Source: Corallococcus sp. CAG:1435 (GTDB taxonomy: Bacteria; Bacillota; Clostridia; Christensenellales; CAG-314). Taken from it: 5,620 nucleotides of DNA. A model generated the notes under the pieces. That model saw nothing but the letters and a program-made list of their open reading frames with translations. It was not told where the DNA came from and did no database searches. The position numbers were made by a program, and so were the translations under genes. The DNA is taken from NCBI GenBank assembly GCA_000433775.1, contig HF998470.1, positions 22,041 through 27,660 on the forward strand. Reading direction: 5' to 3'. Position 1 is the stretch's first letter, and each line of letters starts with the position of its first letter. This document shows positions 1-4,615 of the stretch, one piece after another.

Positions 1-42
1 TTCACGGCGGTAACACGAGTTCGAATCTCGTAGGAGTCACCA
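1..42 (+). tRNA. tRNA-Glu (UUC), 3' part only
   Basis: The window opens exactly at the anticodon. TTC (1-3) is followed by AC, the 3' anticodon-stem strand GGCGG, a variable loop, the T arm ACGAG-TTCGAAT-CTCGT (15-31), the acceptor strand AGGAGTC (32-38), discriminator A39 and an encoded CCA (40-42). This order matches the conserved 3' half of bacterial tRNA-Glu. The 5' half lies outside the window, so the acceptor pairing cannot be checked. Only one base separates it from the next tRNA, so the two are almost certainly processed from one transcript. Confidence 0.93.
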
Positions 43-43
43 T

Positions 44-119
44 GGGGAGTTAGCTCAGTTGGGAGAGCATCTGCCTTACAAGCAGGGGGTCACAGGTTCG
101 AGCCCTGTACTCCCCACCA
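44..119 (+). tRNA. tRNA-Val (UAC), complete
   Basis: This is a complete 76-nt cloverleaf. The acceptor stem pairs GGGGAGT (44-50) with ACTCCCC (109-115). The D arm contains AGCTCAGTTGGGAGAGC. The anticodon stem-loop is TCTGC-CTTACAA-GCAGG with anticodon TAC at 77-79, which reads GUA and other valine codons. The T arm is ACAGG-TTCGAGC-CCTGT, followed by discriminator A116 and an encoded CCA (117-119). It is the last gene of a tRNA cluster that extends upstream of the window. A terminator follows within about 30 nt. Confidence 0.98.
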
Positions 120-124
120 CAAGC

Positions 125-144
125 GGCGACTTCGCCAAAGTCGC
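125..144 (+). other. Hairpin just after the tRNA cluster
   Basis: GCGACTT (126-132) pairs with AAGTCGC (138-144) around a 5-nt loop. An alternative fold pairs GGCGA (125-129) with TCGCC (132-136). It lies between the tRNA-Val CCA end and the terminator. It may serve as a 3' trailer structure for tRNA processing or simply strengthen termination; the sequence does not decide between these. Confidence 0.4.
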
Positions 145-147
145 AAA

Positions 148-190
148 AGAAAAGAGTTGCAACAAAACGCAACTCTTTTTTCTTTTTCTT
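148..190 (+). terminator. Intrinsic terminator of the tRNA operon
   Basis: AAAGAGTTGC (151-160) pairs with GCAACTCTTT (169-178) around the 8-nt loop AACAAAAC. The stem runs straight into an almost pure T tract (176-190, interrupted by two C). This is a typical Rho-independent terminator for the upstream tRNA transcript. Confidence 0.9.
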
Positions 191-792
191 TCGAGGCTTC
201 GTCGCCTTTTCGTTTCACAGTACAGTAAATCGAAATAACGTAGCGCTCCACTGCGTTCCGCTTACCGTCCAAGGACGGACGAGCCCTGCGTGTTTACCGA
301 AACAAAATACAATTTGTCGTTGCTTCTCTTCATCCTGCTTACATTTCCTGTGCGAAACACCGTTTTTTTGCCTTTACAACCCGTGTTACGCACCTCAAAA
401 ACGATGCAACTAGTCTTGTAACTGTAATGCGACACTTCTACGGTACCTCAATGATTGCCGACATTTTTTCGCTAATTGTAGGGAAGTGCGTGCTTGCCAT
501 GTTTCAAAACGTTACCCCAACACAAGCAGACTGCCGACCATGAACCTATTGCCCAAAACTGCAAATTATCCAAATGATTTACTGCAAAAATATGTTGCGT
601 TTCACGACAGTTGCCACTATTAAATTGAAAATTGCCTGTTGTCTTTTTGGGAAAAAACACTGTTTGATACGTTTTTTTCAAAACCTCTTAAAATTTTTTT
701 ACAAACATTAAAATCTTTGTTGCAGATTAAAGGATGTTTTGCAAAGGTTGCGACAAACAGGCAGACAAATCTTTCAATCGATAAATTGGGTA
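191..792. other. About 600 bp without a recognisable gene
   Basis: No reading frame here combines a start codon, a ribosome-binding site and protein-like composition on either strand. Small structures are present. AGGC/GCCT around 194-207 with a TTCG-containing loop, followed by TTTT, could be a weak second terminator. CCGTC-CAAG-GACGG (265-278) is a short hairpin. The stretch from about 640 to 790 is very A/T-rich and leads into the promoter at 793. It may be degenerate sequence or carry an unrecognised RNA; nothing further can be supported. Confidence 0.5.
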
Positions 793-822
793 TTGACAAA
801 ACTTCAACGGATATGATACCAT
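793..822 (+). promoter_or_regulatory. Promoter of the ABC-F leader transcript
   Basis: A perfect -35 box TTGACA (793-798) is followed by an 18-bp spacer and TACCAT (817-822). The -10 box is extended by TG at 814-815, giving TGATACCAT. The predicted transcription start is near 829. The 5' leader before the ABC-F ATG at 1032 is then about 200 nt, long enough for the leader peptide and terminator seen downstream. Confidence 0.72.
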
Positions 823-833
823 TAGTAAAAAGC

Positions 834-839
834 GGGAGG
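834..839 (+). promoter_or_regulatory. Ribosome-binding site of the leader peptide
   Basis: GGGAGG lies 6 nt upstream of ATG 846. It is a strong Shine-Dalgarno match with good spacing. This is the main reason for believing that the seven-codon frame behind it is translated. Confidence 0.75.
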
Positions 840-845
840 TAGTCA

Positions 846-869
846 ATGAACAGCATTTCTTGCAGATAA
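846..869 (+). CDS. Leader peptide MNSISCR of the ABC-F attenuator
   Basis: This is a seven-codon open frame (ATG AAC AGC ATT TCT TGC AGA, stop TAA) with a strong Shine-Dalgarno site 6 nt upstream. It starts about 17 nt after the predicted transcription start. Short upstream frames of this kind are known to control several antibiotic-responsive ABC-F genes: a drug-slowed ribosome on the leader changes RNA folding downstream. The sequence supports that role here. Codons 4-7 (bases 856-864) are perfectly complementary over 9 bp to 905-913, so ribosome occupancy would directly control that pairing. The peptide itself matches nothing I recognise, and its function would be regulatory rather than as a product. 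Translation and the stalling site are inferred. Confidence 0.68.
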   Translation: MNSISCR

Positions 870-913
870 TTTAATAACGCTCTGCCTTCAAGCAGCGTGA
901 ATTTTGCAAGAAA
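856..913 (+). promoter_or_regulatory. Leader pairing that would mask the antiterminator
   Basis: TTTCTTGCA (856-864), inside the leader peptide, pairs perfectly with TGCAAGAAA (905-913). A further G-U and an A-U pair (865-866 with 903-904) extend the helix to 11 bp. It encloses a local hairpin: ACG (877-879) plus CTGC (882-885) pair with GCAGCGT (892-898), with a 2-nt bulge and a 6-nt loop. The 3' arm can instead pair with the terminator: 904-912 is complementary to 983-991 over 9 bp, two of them G-U. The two pairings share bases 904-912 and exclude each other, as expected of an attenuation switch. Confidence 0.62.
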
Positions 914-938
914 GCCCTTACTATGCCCTTTAATAGAT

Positions 939-963
939 ACAGCGTTTCTATTGCGCTGTTTTT
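939..963 (+). terminator. Possible first attenuator hairpin with U tract
   Basis: ACAGCG (939-944) pairs with CGCTGT (954-959) around a 9-nt loop, and T959-T963 follows. The stem is short (6 bp) but has four G-C pairs, so it may act as a weak terminator or pause site ahead of the stronger hairpin at 971. Its 5' and loop bases can also form AATAGA/TCTATT (932-937 with 947-952), which is incompatible with it. Confidence 0.4.
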
Positions 964-970
964 GTTGCGT

Positions 971-997
971 ATCACAAGGTTGTTCTTGTGATTTTTT
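971..997 (+). terminator. Attenuator terminator upstream of the ABC-F gene
   Basis: ATCACAAG (971-978) pairs perfectly with CTTGTGAT (985-992) around the 6-nt loop GTTGTT. A run of six T (992-997) follows directly. It lies after a promoter and leader peptide, 35 nt before the ABC-F start codon and on its strand. That position fits conditional premature termination rather than the end of an upstream gene, because no other gene precedes it on this transcript. Confidence 0.8.
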
Positions 998-1018
998 GTT
1001 GTTTGAAGCAATGATTAC

Positions 1019-1024
1019 AGGAGG
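1019..1024 (+). promoter_or_regulatory. Ribosome-binding site of the ABC-F gene
   Basis: A perfect AGGAGG lies 7 nt upstream of ATG 1032 and fixes that start. A five-codon frame, ATG ATT ACA GGA GGA TAG (1011-1028), runs across this site, but it has no good ribosome-binding site of its own. Confidence 0.9.
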
Positions 1025-1031
1025 ATAGGAT

Positions 1032-2507
1032 ATGTCAATTATTAAAGTGGAAAATCTCACCTTTCATTACCCCAACACTTACAACAATATTTTTGAAAAC
1101 ACTTCCTTTGTGCTGGATACCGACTGGAAGTTGGGTTTTATTGGCAGAAACGGTAAGGGAAAAACAACTTTTTTGAAACTGTTGCAAGGAGAATATCCTT
1201 TTGACGGGCGCATTGTTTACTCCGTCAAATTCGATTACTTCCCAAGCAAAATTGAAAACGCAGAAGCAACGACAGAAACCGTGCTGCAAAAAATAGCCGT
1301 CAACGCACAAACCTGGCAATTCGAAAAGGAATTGTCTTTGTTGCAAACTAACAAAGATATTCTGCAACAAAAATTTTGCAGTCTTTCGGAGGGAGAACAA
1401 ACAAAAGTTTTGTTGGTGGGATTTTTTCTTAAAGAGGGCTACTTTCATCTGATTGACGAGCCCACAAATCACCTTGACGCTTTTTCAAGACAAACGGTAG
1501 CAAACTATCTGAAAAACAAAAAGGGGTTTATTGTAGTTTCGCACGACAGAACTTTTCTGGACATTTGCACAGACCATATTCTTGCGCTCAACAGAAACAC
1601 TCTGGAAGTGCAAAAGGGCAATTACTCGTCTTGGGAACGCAATTTCCGTTACAGACAATCCCACGAGCAGACTGCGAATGAGAAATTGACCAAAGAAATA
1701 GAAAAAATGAAGCAAGACGCATTGCGAAAACAGCAGTGGGCAAACAAAATAGAATCGTCCAAGATTGGCGAACATCAGGGCGACAGAGGTTACATCGGAC
1801 ACATGTCGGCTCGCATGGCAAAAAGAGCCAAGGCGTCCGAAAGCCGAAGACAACGTGCAATAGAAGAAAAGTCCGCTTTGTTGAAGGACGTCGAAGAAAC
1901 GCCTCAACTTAAACTCAGCGCATTGCGTTACCGCTTAGACAGGCTGGCAGAATTCAAAAACGTTGCGCTTTTCTACGGCGAAAAACAAGTGTGCAAGGAA
2001 ATATCCTTTGAAATAAACAACGGCGACAAAATTGCAATAAACGGAATCAACGGCAGCGGCAAAAGCACGTTGCTTCGGTTGATTGCAGGAAAACACAGTG
2101 ATTACTGCGGTATTGTCAACATACGCCCCGACCTTACCATGTCTTGCGTCCCGCAAAACACCTCTTTTCTTAAAGGAAGTTTGAACGACTTTATTTCCGA
2201 CAGCAACATAGACAAAACGCTTTTCCTTACAATTCTTCGCAAAATGGATTTCGACAGACAACAGTTTGACAAAAAAATGGAAAACTACTCTCTCGGGCAA
2301 AAGAAAAAGGTTGTTTTGGCAAGAAGTCTGTGCCAAAAGGCGCACTTGTATCTGTGGGACGAACCGCTGAATTACATAGATTTGTACTCGAGATTGCAAA
2401 TAGAACAGTTGCTTGCCGACAGCAACATTACCATGATTTTTGTGGAACACGACAGTGCTTTTTGCAATGCCGTTGCGACAAAACAATTACATTTGGAAAA
2501 ACTTTAA
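1032..2507 (+). CDS. Lsa-type ABC-F ribosomal protection protein
   Basis: This 491-residue cytoplasmic protein has two ATP-binding domains and no membrane segments. Domain 1 has Walker A GRNGKGKT (38-45), signature LSEGE (118-122), Walker B with catalytic Glu LIDEP (140-144), NHLD (146-149) and the H-loop in VSHDR (169-173). A charged helical linker (about 210-295) carries the antibiotic-resistance tip near 240-262. Domain 2 has Walker A GINGSGKS (338-345), signature YSLGQKKK (419-426), WDEPLNYID (442-450) and VEHD (471-474). The phrases TDWKLGFIGRNG, LIDEPTNHLD and LWDEPLNYID closely resemble Lsa(A). Length fits the family. Lsa proteins bind the ribosomal E site and dislodge lincosamides, pleuromutilins and streptogramin A. 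The first signature is LSEGE instead of LSGGE. By eye the gene is more A/T-rich than the DegV gene, so transfer is possible. The exact drug spectrum cannot be read from sequence. The upstream attenuator suggests drug-inducible expression. Confidence 0.93.
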   Translation: MSIIKVENLTFHYPNTYNNIFENTSFVLDTDWKLGFIGRNGKGKTTFLKLLQGEYPFDGRIVYSVKFDYFPSKIENAEATTETVLQKIAVNAQTWQFEKELSLLQTNKDILQQKFCSLSEGEQTKVLLVGFFLKEGYFHLIDEPTNHLDAFSRQTVANYLKNKKGFIVVSHDRTFLDICTDHILALNRNTLEVQKGNYSSWERNFRYRQSHEQTANEKLTKEIEKMKQDALRKQQWANKIESSKIGEHQGDRGYIGHMSARMAKRAKASESRRQRAIEEKSALLKDVEETPQLKLSALRYRLDRLAEFKNVALFYGEKQVCKEISFEINNGDKIAINGINGSGKSTLLRLIAGKHSDYCGIVNIRPDLTMSCVPQNTSFLKGSLNDFISDSNIDKTLFLTILRKMDFDRQQFDKKMENYSLGQKKKVVLARSLCQKAHLYLWDEPLNYIDLYSRLQIEQLLADSNITMIFVEHDSAFCNAVATKQLHLEKL

Positions 2508-2776
2508 CGAAAACCCAACCTTTTTGCATACGATACGCCCTTTGGGAAACACATTACAAAAAAGACGTGGCACAAAATTTTTCAAGGCAAAATTGTCGGA
2601 AATTTCTCCACCGTTGATTGCATCGTGAAAGTAAACAACGGTTGCGCTGACGTTTGGAATTCTTAAAACAAAGGTTTAGTAGCGAAAAAAATATGTTGGG
2701 ACGTGAAAACCGCACCGCTTGCTTTGGCAAAAAGCACTCACACAAGTTGCAATTGTCCGTTTGAACTTTAACACAT
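2508..2776. other. Noncoding spacer after the ABC-F gene
   Basis: No gene is supported between the ABC-F stop and the shared terminator. One 7-bp inverted repeat, ACCGTTG (2610-2616) with CAACGGT (2636-2642), has a 19-nt loop and no T tract. CTCACACA (2737-2744) is complementary to the loop of the terminator at 2777-2806. The stretch is probably the 3' untranslated region of the ABC-F transcript. Confidence 0.5.
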
Positions 2777-2806
2777 AAAAAAACGCCTGTGTGAGGCGTT
2801 TTTTTT
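2777..2806. terminator. Bidirectional terminator between convergent genes
   Basis: AAAAAAACGCC (2777-2787) pairs with GGCGTTTTTTT (2795-2805) around TGTGTGA. The T-A pair 2788/2794 can tighten the loop to 5 nt. The stem is flanked by A7 on the left and T8 on the right, so it works in both directions. It ends the plus-strand ABC-F transcript and the minus-strand DegV-family gene, whose stop codon lies only about 10 bp away. Confidence 0.92.
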
Positions 2807-2816
2807 GTTTTGATTT

Positions 2817-3692
2817 TCAGTTGAAACGTCCGTTTCCCCAAAAGAACAGCGCAACGGTGTTGGGACCGCAGTGACACGCCAAAATTGTGCCTATTTCCAC
2901 AAGACGGATGTCCGTGAGGTTGGGAAATGCAGCCTGTATCGCCTGTTTTGTTTGCAACGCCGTTTGCAAGCAGTTGGAATGTTCCAAAAACAGCGTACCG
3001 TTGTAGTTGTACCCGTCCAAAGCGACGTTTCCCATTTCTTCTACCAACTTGGCAATGGCTTTGCGTGCCGTAATGGTTTTGTTGTACGCAACAATTCTGC
3101 CCGAAGAGGTAACACGCATCAGGGGACACAAATGCAACAGATTTCCTATCAGCATTGCCGGTCCCGATACCCTGCCGCTTCGGCGCAGGTAGGAAAGGTC
3201 GGTGGTGAAAAAGTAATGTTGGACATTCAGTTTGTTTTGTTCCACCCAAGTTGCAATTTCTTCCAAAGTGGCGCCGTTGTCACGCATGTCCAGGGCGTGT
3301 TCGATGATTAGTCCCAGTCCGCCGCCACCGCTTAAAGAATCCACCACCACCAACTTGCGAGAGGGAAACTCACGGCGCACTTCCTCCGCCGCTTTGTAAC
3401 AGTTGGAAATGGATTGCGTAAGCCCCGAGCTGAAAGTCAGGTGCAACACGTCCCCCTTTTGCAACTGTTGACGGAAAAAGTCGGCGTACTTTTCCGTGTT
3501 TATCTGTGAAGTTGTGGGACGCTTTGTTTTCATCGCCTCGTACAGCACGGCAAGGGCGTTTTCATCTCTGCCCATATTGTCTTCGAACTCTTCGCCGTCG
3601 ATGCTGTAGGTGTAAAACAACACGGGGCAGTTGCGAGATTGCAGATAATCGTACGTCAAATCGCAAATGGATTCGCAAGTTACGTTGAACAT
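2817..3692 (-). CDS. DegV-family fatty-acid-binding protein
   Basis: This 291-residue protein has the usual DegV length. Family motifs appear in order: an N-terminal ESICDL (7-12), TSQ (61-63), FSSGLTQS (87-94), VVDS (116-119) with a glycine run, LSYLRRSGRVSG (166-177) leading to a GNLLHLCPLM segment and GRI (198-200), and HCGP (274-277) near the end. DegV proteins bind a single fatty acid between two domains. Members called FakB deliver exogenous fatty acids to the kinase FakA for phospholipid synthesis. No FakA is present here, so a FakB role is an inference from the family. There is no signal peptide or membrane segment, so it should be cytoplasmic. The start at 3692 is backed by GAGGAAG on the minus strand (3702-3708), 9 nt upstream. 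It is transcribed away from the XRE gene and ends at a shared terminator. By eye its base composition is more G/C-rich than the ABC-F gene. Confidence 0.92.
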   Translation of the reverse strand: MFNVTCESICDLTYDYLQSRNCPVLFYTYSIDGEEFEDNMGRDENALAVLYEAMKTKRPTTSQINTEKYADFFRQQLQKGDVLHLTFSSGLTQSISNCYKAAEEVRREFPSRKLVVVDSLSGGGGLGLIIEHALDMRDNGATLEEIATWVEQNKLNVQHYFFTTDLSYLRRSGRVSGPAMLIGNLLHLCPLMRVTSSGRIVAYNKTITARKAIAKLVEEMGNVALDGYNYNGTLFLEHSNCLQTALQTKQAIQAAFPNLTDIRLVEIGTILACHCGPNTVALFFWGNGRFN

Positions 3693-3805
3693 TTTTCCTT
3701 ACTTCCTCAAACAAATATCGTTGTACCTTCAACACTCGCAAATATCCTTGCACCGAAACGCCTGCACAATTCCGACTGCGTGTTGAAGAGGCTGTTTTCC
3801 TGCCT

Positions 3806-3834
3806 ATTATAAATCACAAAGGGAAAAGTGTTTA
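3806..3834 (-). promoter_or_regulatory. Promoter of the DegV-family gene
   Basis: On the minus strand a perfect TATAAT (3806-3811) follows TAAACA (3829-3834, four of six consensus bases) at 17-bp spacing. Transcription should start near 3799, giving a 5' untranslated region of about 105 nt. The palindrome CCACTAGTGG (3836-3845) ends one base upstream of the -35 box. Confidence 0.68.
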
Positions 3835-3835
3835 C

Positions 3836-3845
3836 CCACTAGTGG
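3836..3845. promoter_or_regulatory. 10-bp palindrome beside the degV -35 box
   Basis: CCACTAGTGG is a perfect palindrome placed immediately upstream of the degV -35 element. It is short and could arise by chance. Its position is that of an activator or repressor site. Confidence 0.3.
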
Positions 3846-3853
3846 CTTTTTAC

Positions 3854-3918
3854 ATTCTACACTGCTGTTTCGGTGCAGTAGAATTGCAAAAAAGCAACTC
3901 TCCTCACAGTAGAATTGC
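3854..3918. repeat. 12-bp direct repeat plus inverted partial copy
   Basis: CAGTAGAATTGC occurs at 3876-3887 and again at 3907-3918. The start-to-start spacing is 31 bp, close to three helical turns, so both copies face the same side of the DNA. An inverted partial copy, ATTCTAC (3854-3860), mirrors GTAGAAT (3878-3884) and continues after a 2-base interruption as TGC/GCA. Three related boxes upstream of a regulator gene suggest operator sites. Confidence 0.6.
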
Positions 3919-3930
3919 CCTTTTGTTGAG

Positions 3931-3947
3931 CAAATGGGTTGCATTTG
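3931..3947. promoter_or_regulatory. 17-bp dyad over the XRE gene -35 region
   Basis: CAAATG-GGTTG-CATTTG is a perfect inverted repeat with 6-bp arms and a 5-bp centre. It covers the predicted -35 box of the XRE gene (3939-3944). XRE/lambda-repressor-type proteins bind dyads of about this size, so this is a plausible autoregulatory operator. Confidence 0.5.
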
Positions 3948-3967
3948 ACGGGTAAAACTGCTACAAT
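3939..3967 (+). promoter_or_regulatory. Extended -10 promoter of the XRE regulator
   Basis: TACAAT (3962-3967) is preceded by TGC, making an extended -10 element. A weak -35, TTGCAT (3939-3944), sits 17 bp upstream. The usual start point, about 7 nt after the -10 box, falls on A3974, the first base of the ATG, so the transcript would lack a leader. Confidence 0.66.
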
Positions 3968-3973
3968 AACAGT

Positions 3974-4615
3974 ATGGAAAATCAAAACGACAACAAAATT
4001 GTGAATGCCGACCAACTGAAAGGCATCATCGCCAAAAATCTGAGCCGTTTTCGCAAAGCCGCAGGGATTACACAGCAACAACTTGCGCAACAAATAAACT
4101 ACTCCGACAAGGCTGTGAGCAAGTGGGAACGTGGGGAAGGAATCCCCGACGTCGTTGTGCTTAAAACTCTTGCCGACATGTACGGAGTTACCGTGAACGA
4201 TTTTTTGGTGGAGCACAAGGAACAGCCTTTGGGCAAATCTTCCCTTAAAACGCTTATTGCCAAACGGTGGCTGGTGGCATTGCTTTCGGCGGGACTTGTG
4301 TGGCTGGTGGCAACGGTGGTAACAGTCGTGTGGCTTTTTGTGGACAAAACCGTTCCCGTCGCCAAATACGCCTACATTTGCGCCCTGCCTGTTTCACTGA
4401 CTGTACTTCTGGTGTTCAGTTGCCTGTGGTGTAAACTGTGGGAAAGATGCGTTGTTGCGTCCCTTCTCATGTGGTCGCTGTGCCTGCTTATTCACATCTT
4501 TTTGAATTTCAGCAACGCTTGGCTAATTTACATAATAGGCGCTGCGGTACAGTTGCTGATAATTTTGTGGTATTTGTTGCGGTTTTTTGTACTTAAAGAT
4601 AAAAACAGGCAGTAG
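3974..4615 (+). CDS. XRE-family regulator with four membrane segments
   Basis: This 213-residue protein begins with an XRE/Cro-CI helix-turn-helix domain (about 19-78). It includes RFRKAAGITQQQLA (25-38), recognition helix YSDKAVSKWERG (43-54) and the typical IPDVVVLKTLADMYGVTVNDFL tail (57-78). A short basic linker follows, then four hydrophobic stretches at about 99-123, 132-153, 158-178 and 182-206. The design is a DNA-binding regulator tethered to the cytoplasmic membrane, common in Bacillota; the signal it senses is unknown. It may repress its own promoter and the divergent DegV-family gene, which is inferred from the repeats between them. No Shine-Dalgarno site precedes the ATG and the -10 box is 6 bp away, so translation from a leaderless mRNA is likely. 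No better internal start exists before the helix-turn-helix. The regulator assignment is secure; its targets are not. Confidence 0.9.
   Translation: MENQNDNKIVNADQLKGIIAKNLSRFRKAAGITQQQLAQQINYSDKAVSKWERGEGIPDVVVLKTLADMYGVTVNDFLVEHKEQPLGKSSLKTLIAKRWLVALLSAGLVWLVATVVTVVWLFVDKTVPVAKYAYICALPVSLTVLLVFSCLWCKLWERCVVASLLMWSLCLLIHIFLNFSNAWLIYIIGAAVQLLIILWYLLRFFVLKDKNRQ

Larger units (their letters stand above)
3749..3877. repeat. 11-bp inverted repeat flanking the degV promoter
   Basis: TGCACCGAAAC (3749-3759) and its exact reverse complement GTTTCGGTGCA (3867-3877) lie 118 bp apart, centre to centre. One copy is in the predicted 5' untranslated region of the DegV gene. The other lies upstream of its promoter, next to the repeats in front of the XRE gene. 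This placement suits a pair of protein-binding sites that could loop the DNA, but no function is proven. Confidence 0.55.

Noticed and set aside
90..272. Minus-strand frame of 60 codons across the tRNA-Val 3' end and terminator
   Set aside because: It reads through a tRNA gene and a terminator hairpin, and its composition (runs of Lys/Glu then Arg/Trp) comes from those structures rather than from coding sequence.
472..681. Minus-strand frame of 69 codons with a TTG start
   Set aside because: There is only a weak upstream AGAGG and no recognisable domain, and the A/T-rich DNA easily yields such frames by chance.
639..842. Plus-strand frame of 67 codons ending in the leader ribosome-binding site
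   Set aside because: It starts with TTG without a Shine-Dalgarno site and runs across the strong promoter at 793-822, so it would not be on the leader transcript.
932..959. H-type pseudoknot from stems 932-937/947-952 and 939-944/954-959
   Set aside because: The connecting loop at 953 would be a single nucleotide spanning a 6-bp stem, which is sterically implausible. The stems are more likely alternatives.
620..1060. Minus-strand frame of 146 codons
   Set aside because: It lies antisense to the promoter, leader peptide, attenuator and ribosome-binding site of the ABC-F gene, and has no ribosome-binding site or familiar motif.
2554..3249. Long minus-strand frame of 231 codons overlapping the DegV gene
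   Set aside because: It is a shadow in another frame of the DegV gene, extending through the bidirectional terminator; the DegV frame carries all family motifs.
2871..3311. Plus-strand frame of 146 codons inside the DegV gene
   Set aside because: It is antisense to a well-supported gene and has no ribosome-binding site or domain.
3945..3967. TTGACG (3945-3950) as the -35 box for TACAAT (3962-3967)
   Set aside because: The spacer would be only 11 bp, far too short. The extended -10 with TTGCAT at 17 bp is the better reading.
3857..4216. Minus-strand frame of 119 codons over the XRE gene start
   Set aside because: It is antisense to the helix-turn-helix coding region and its promoter, with no supporting signals.
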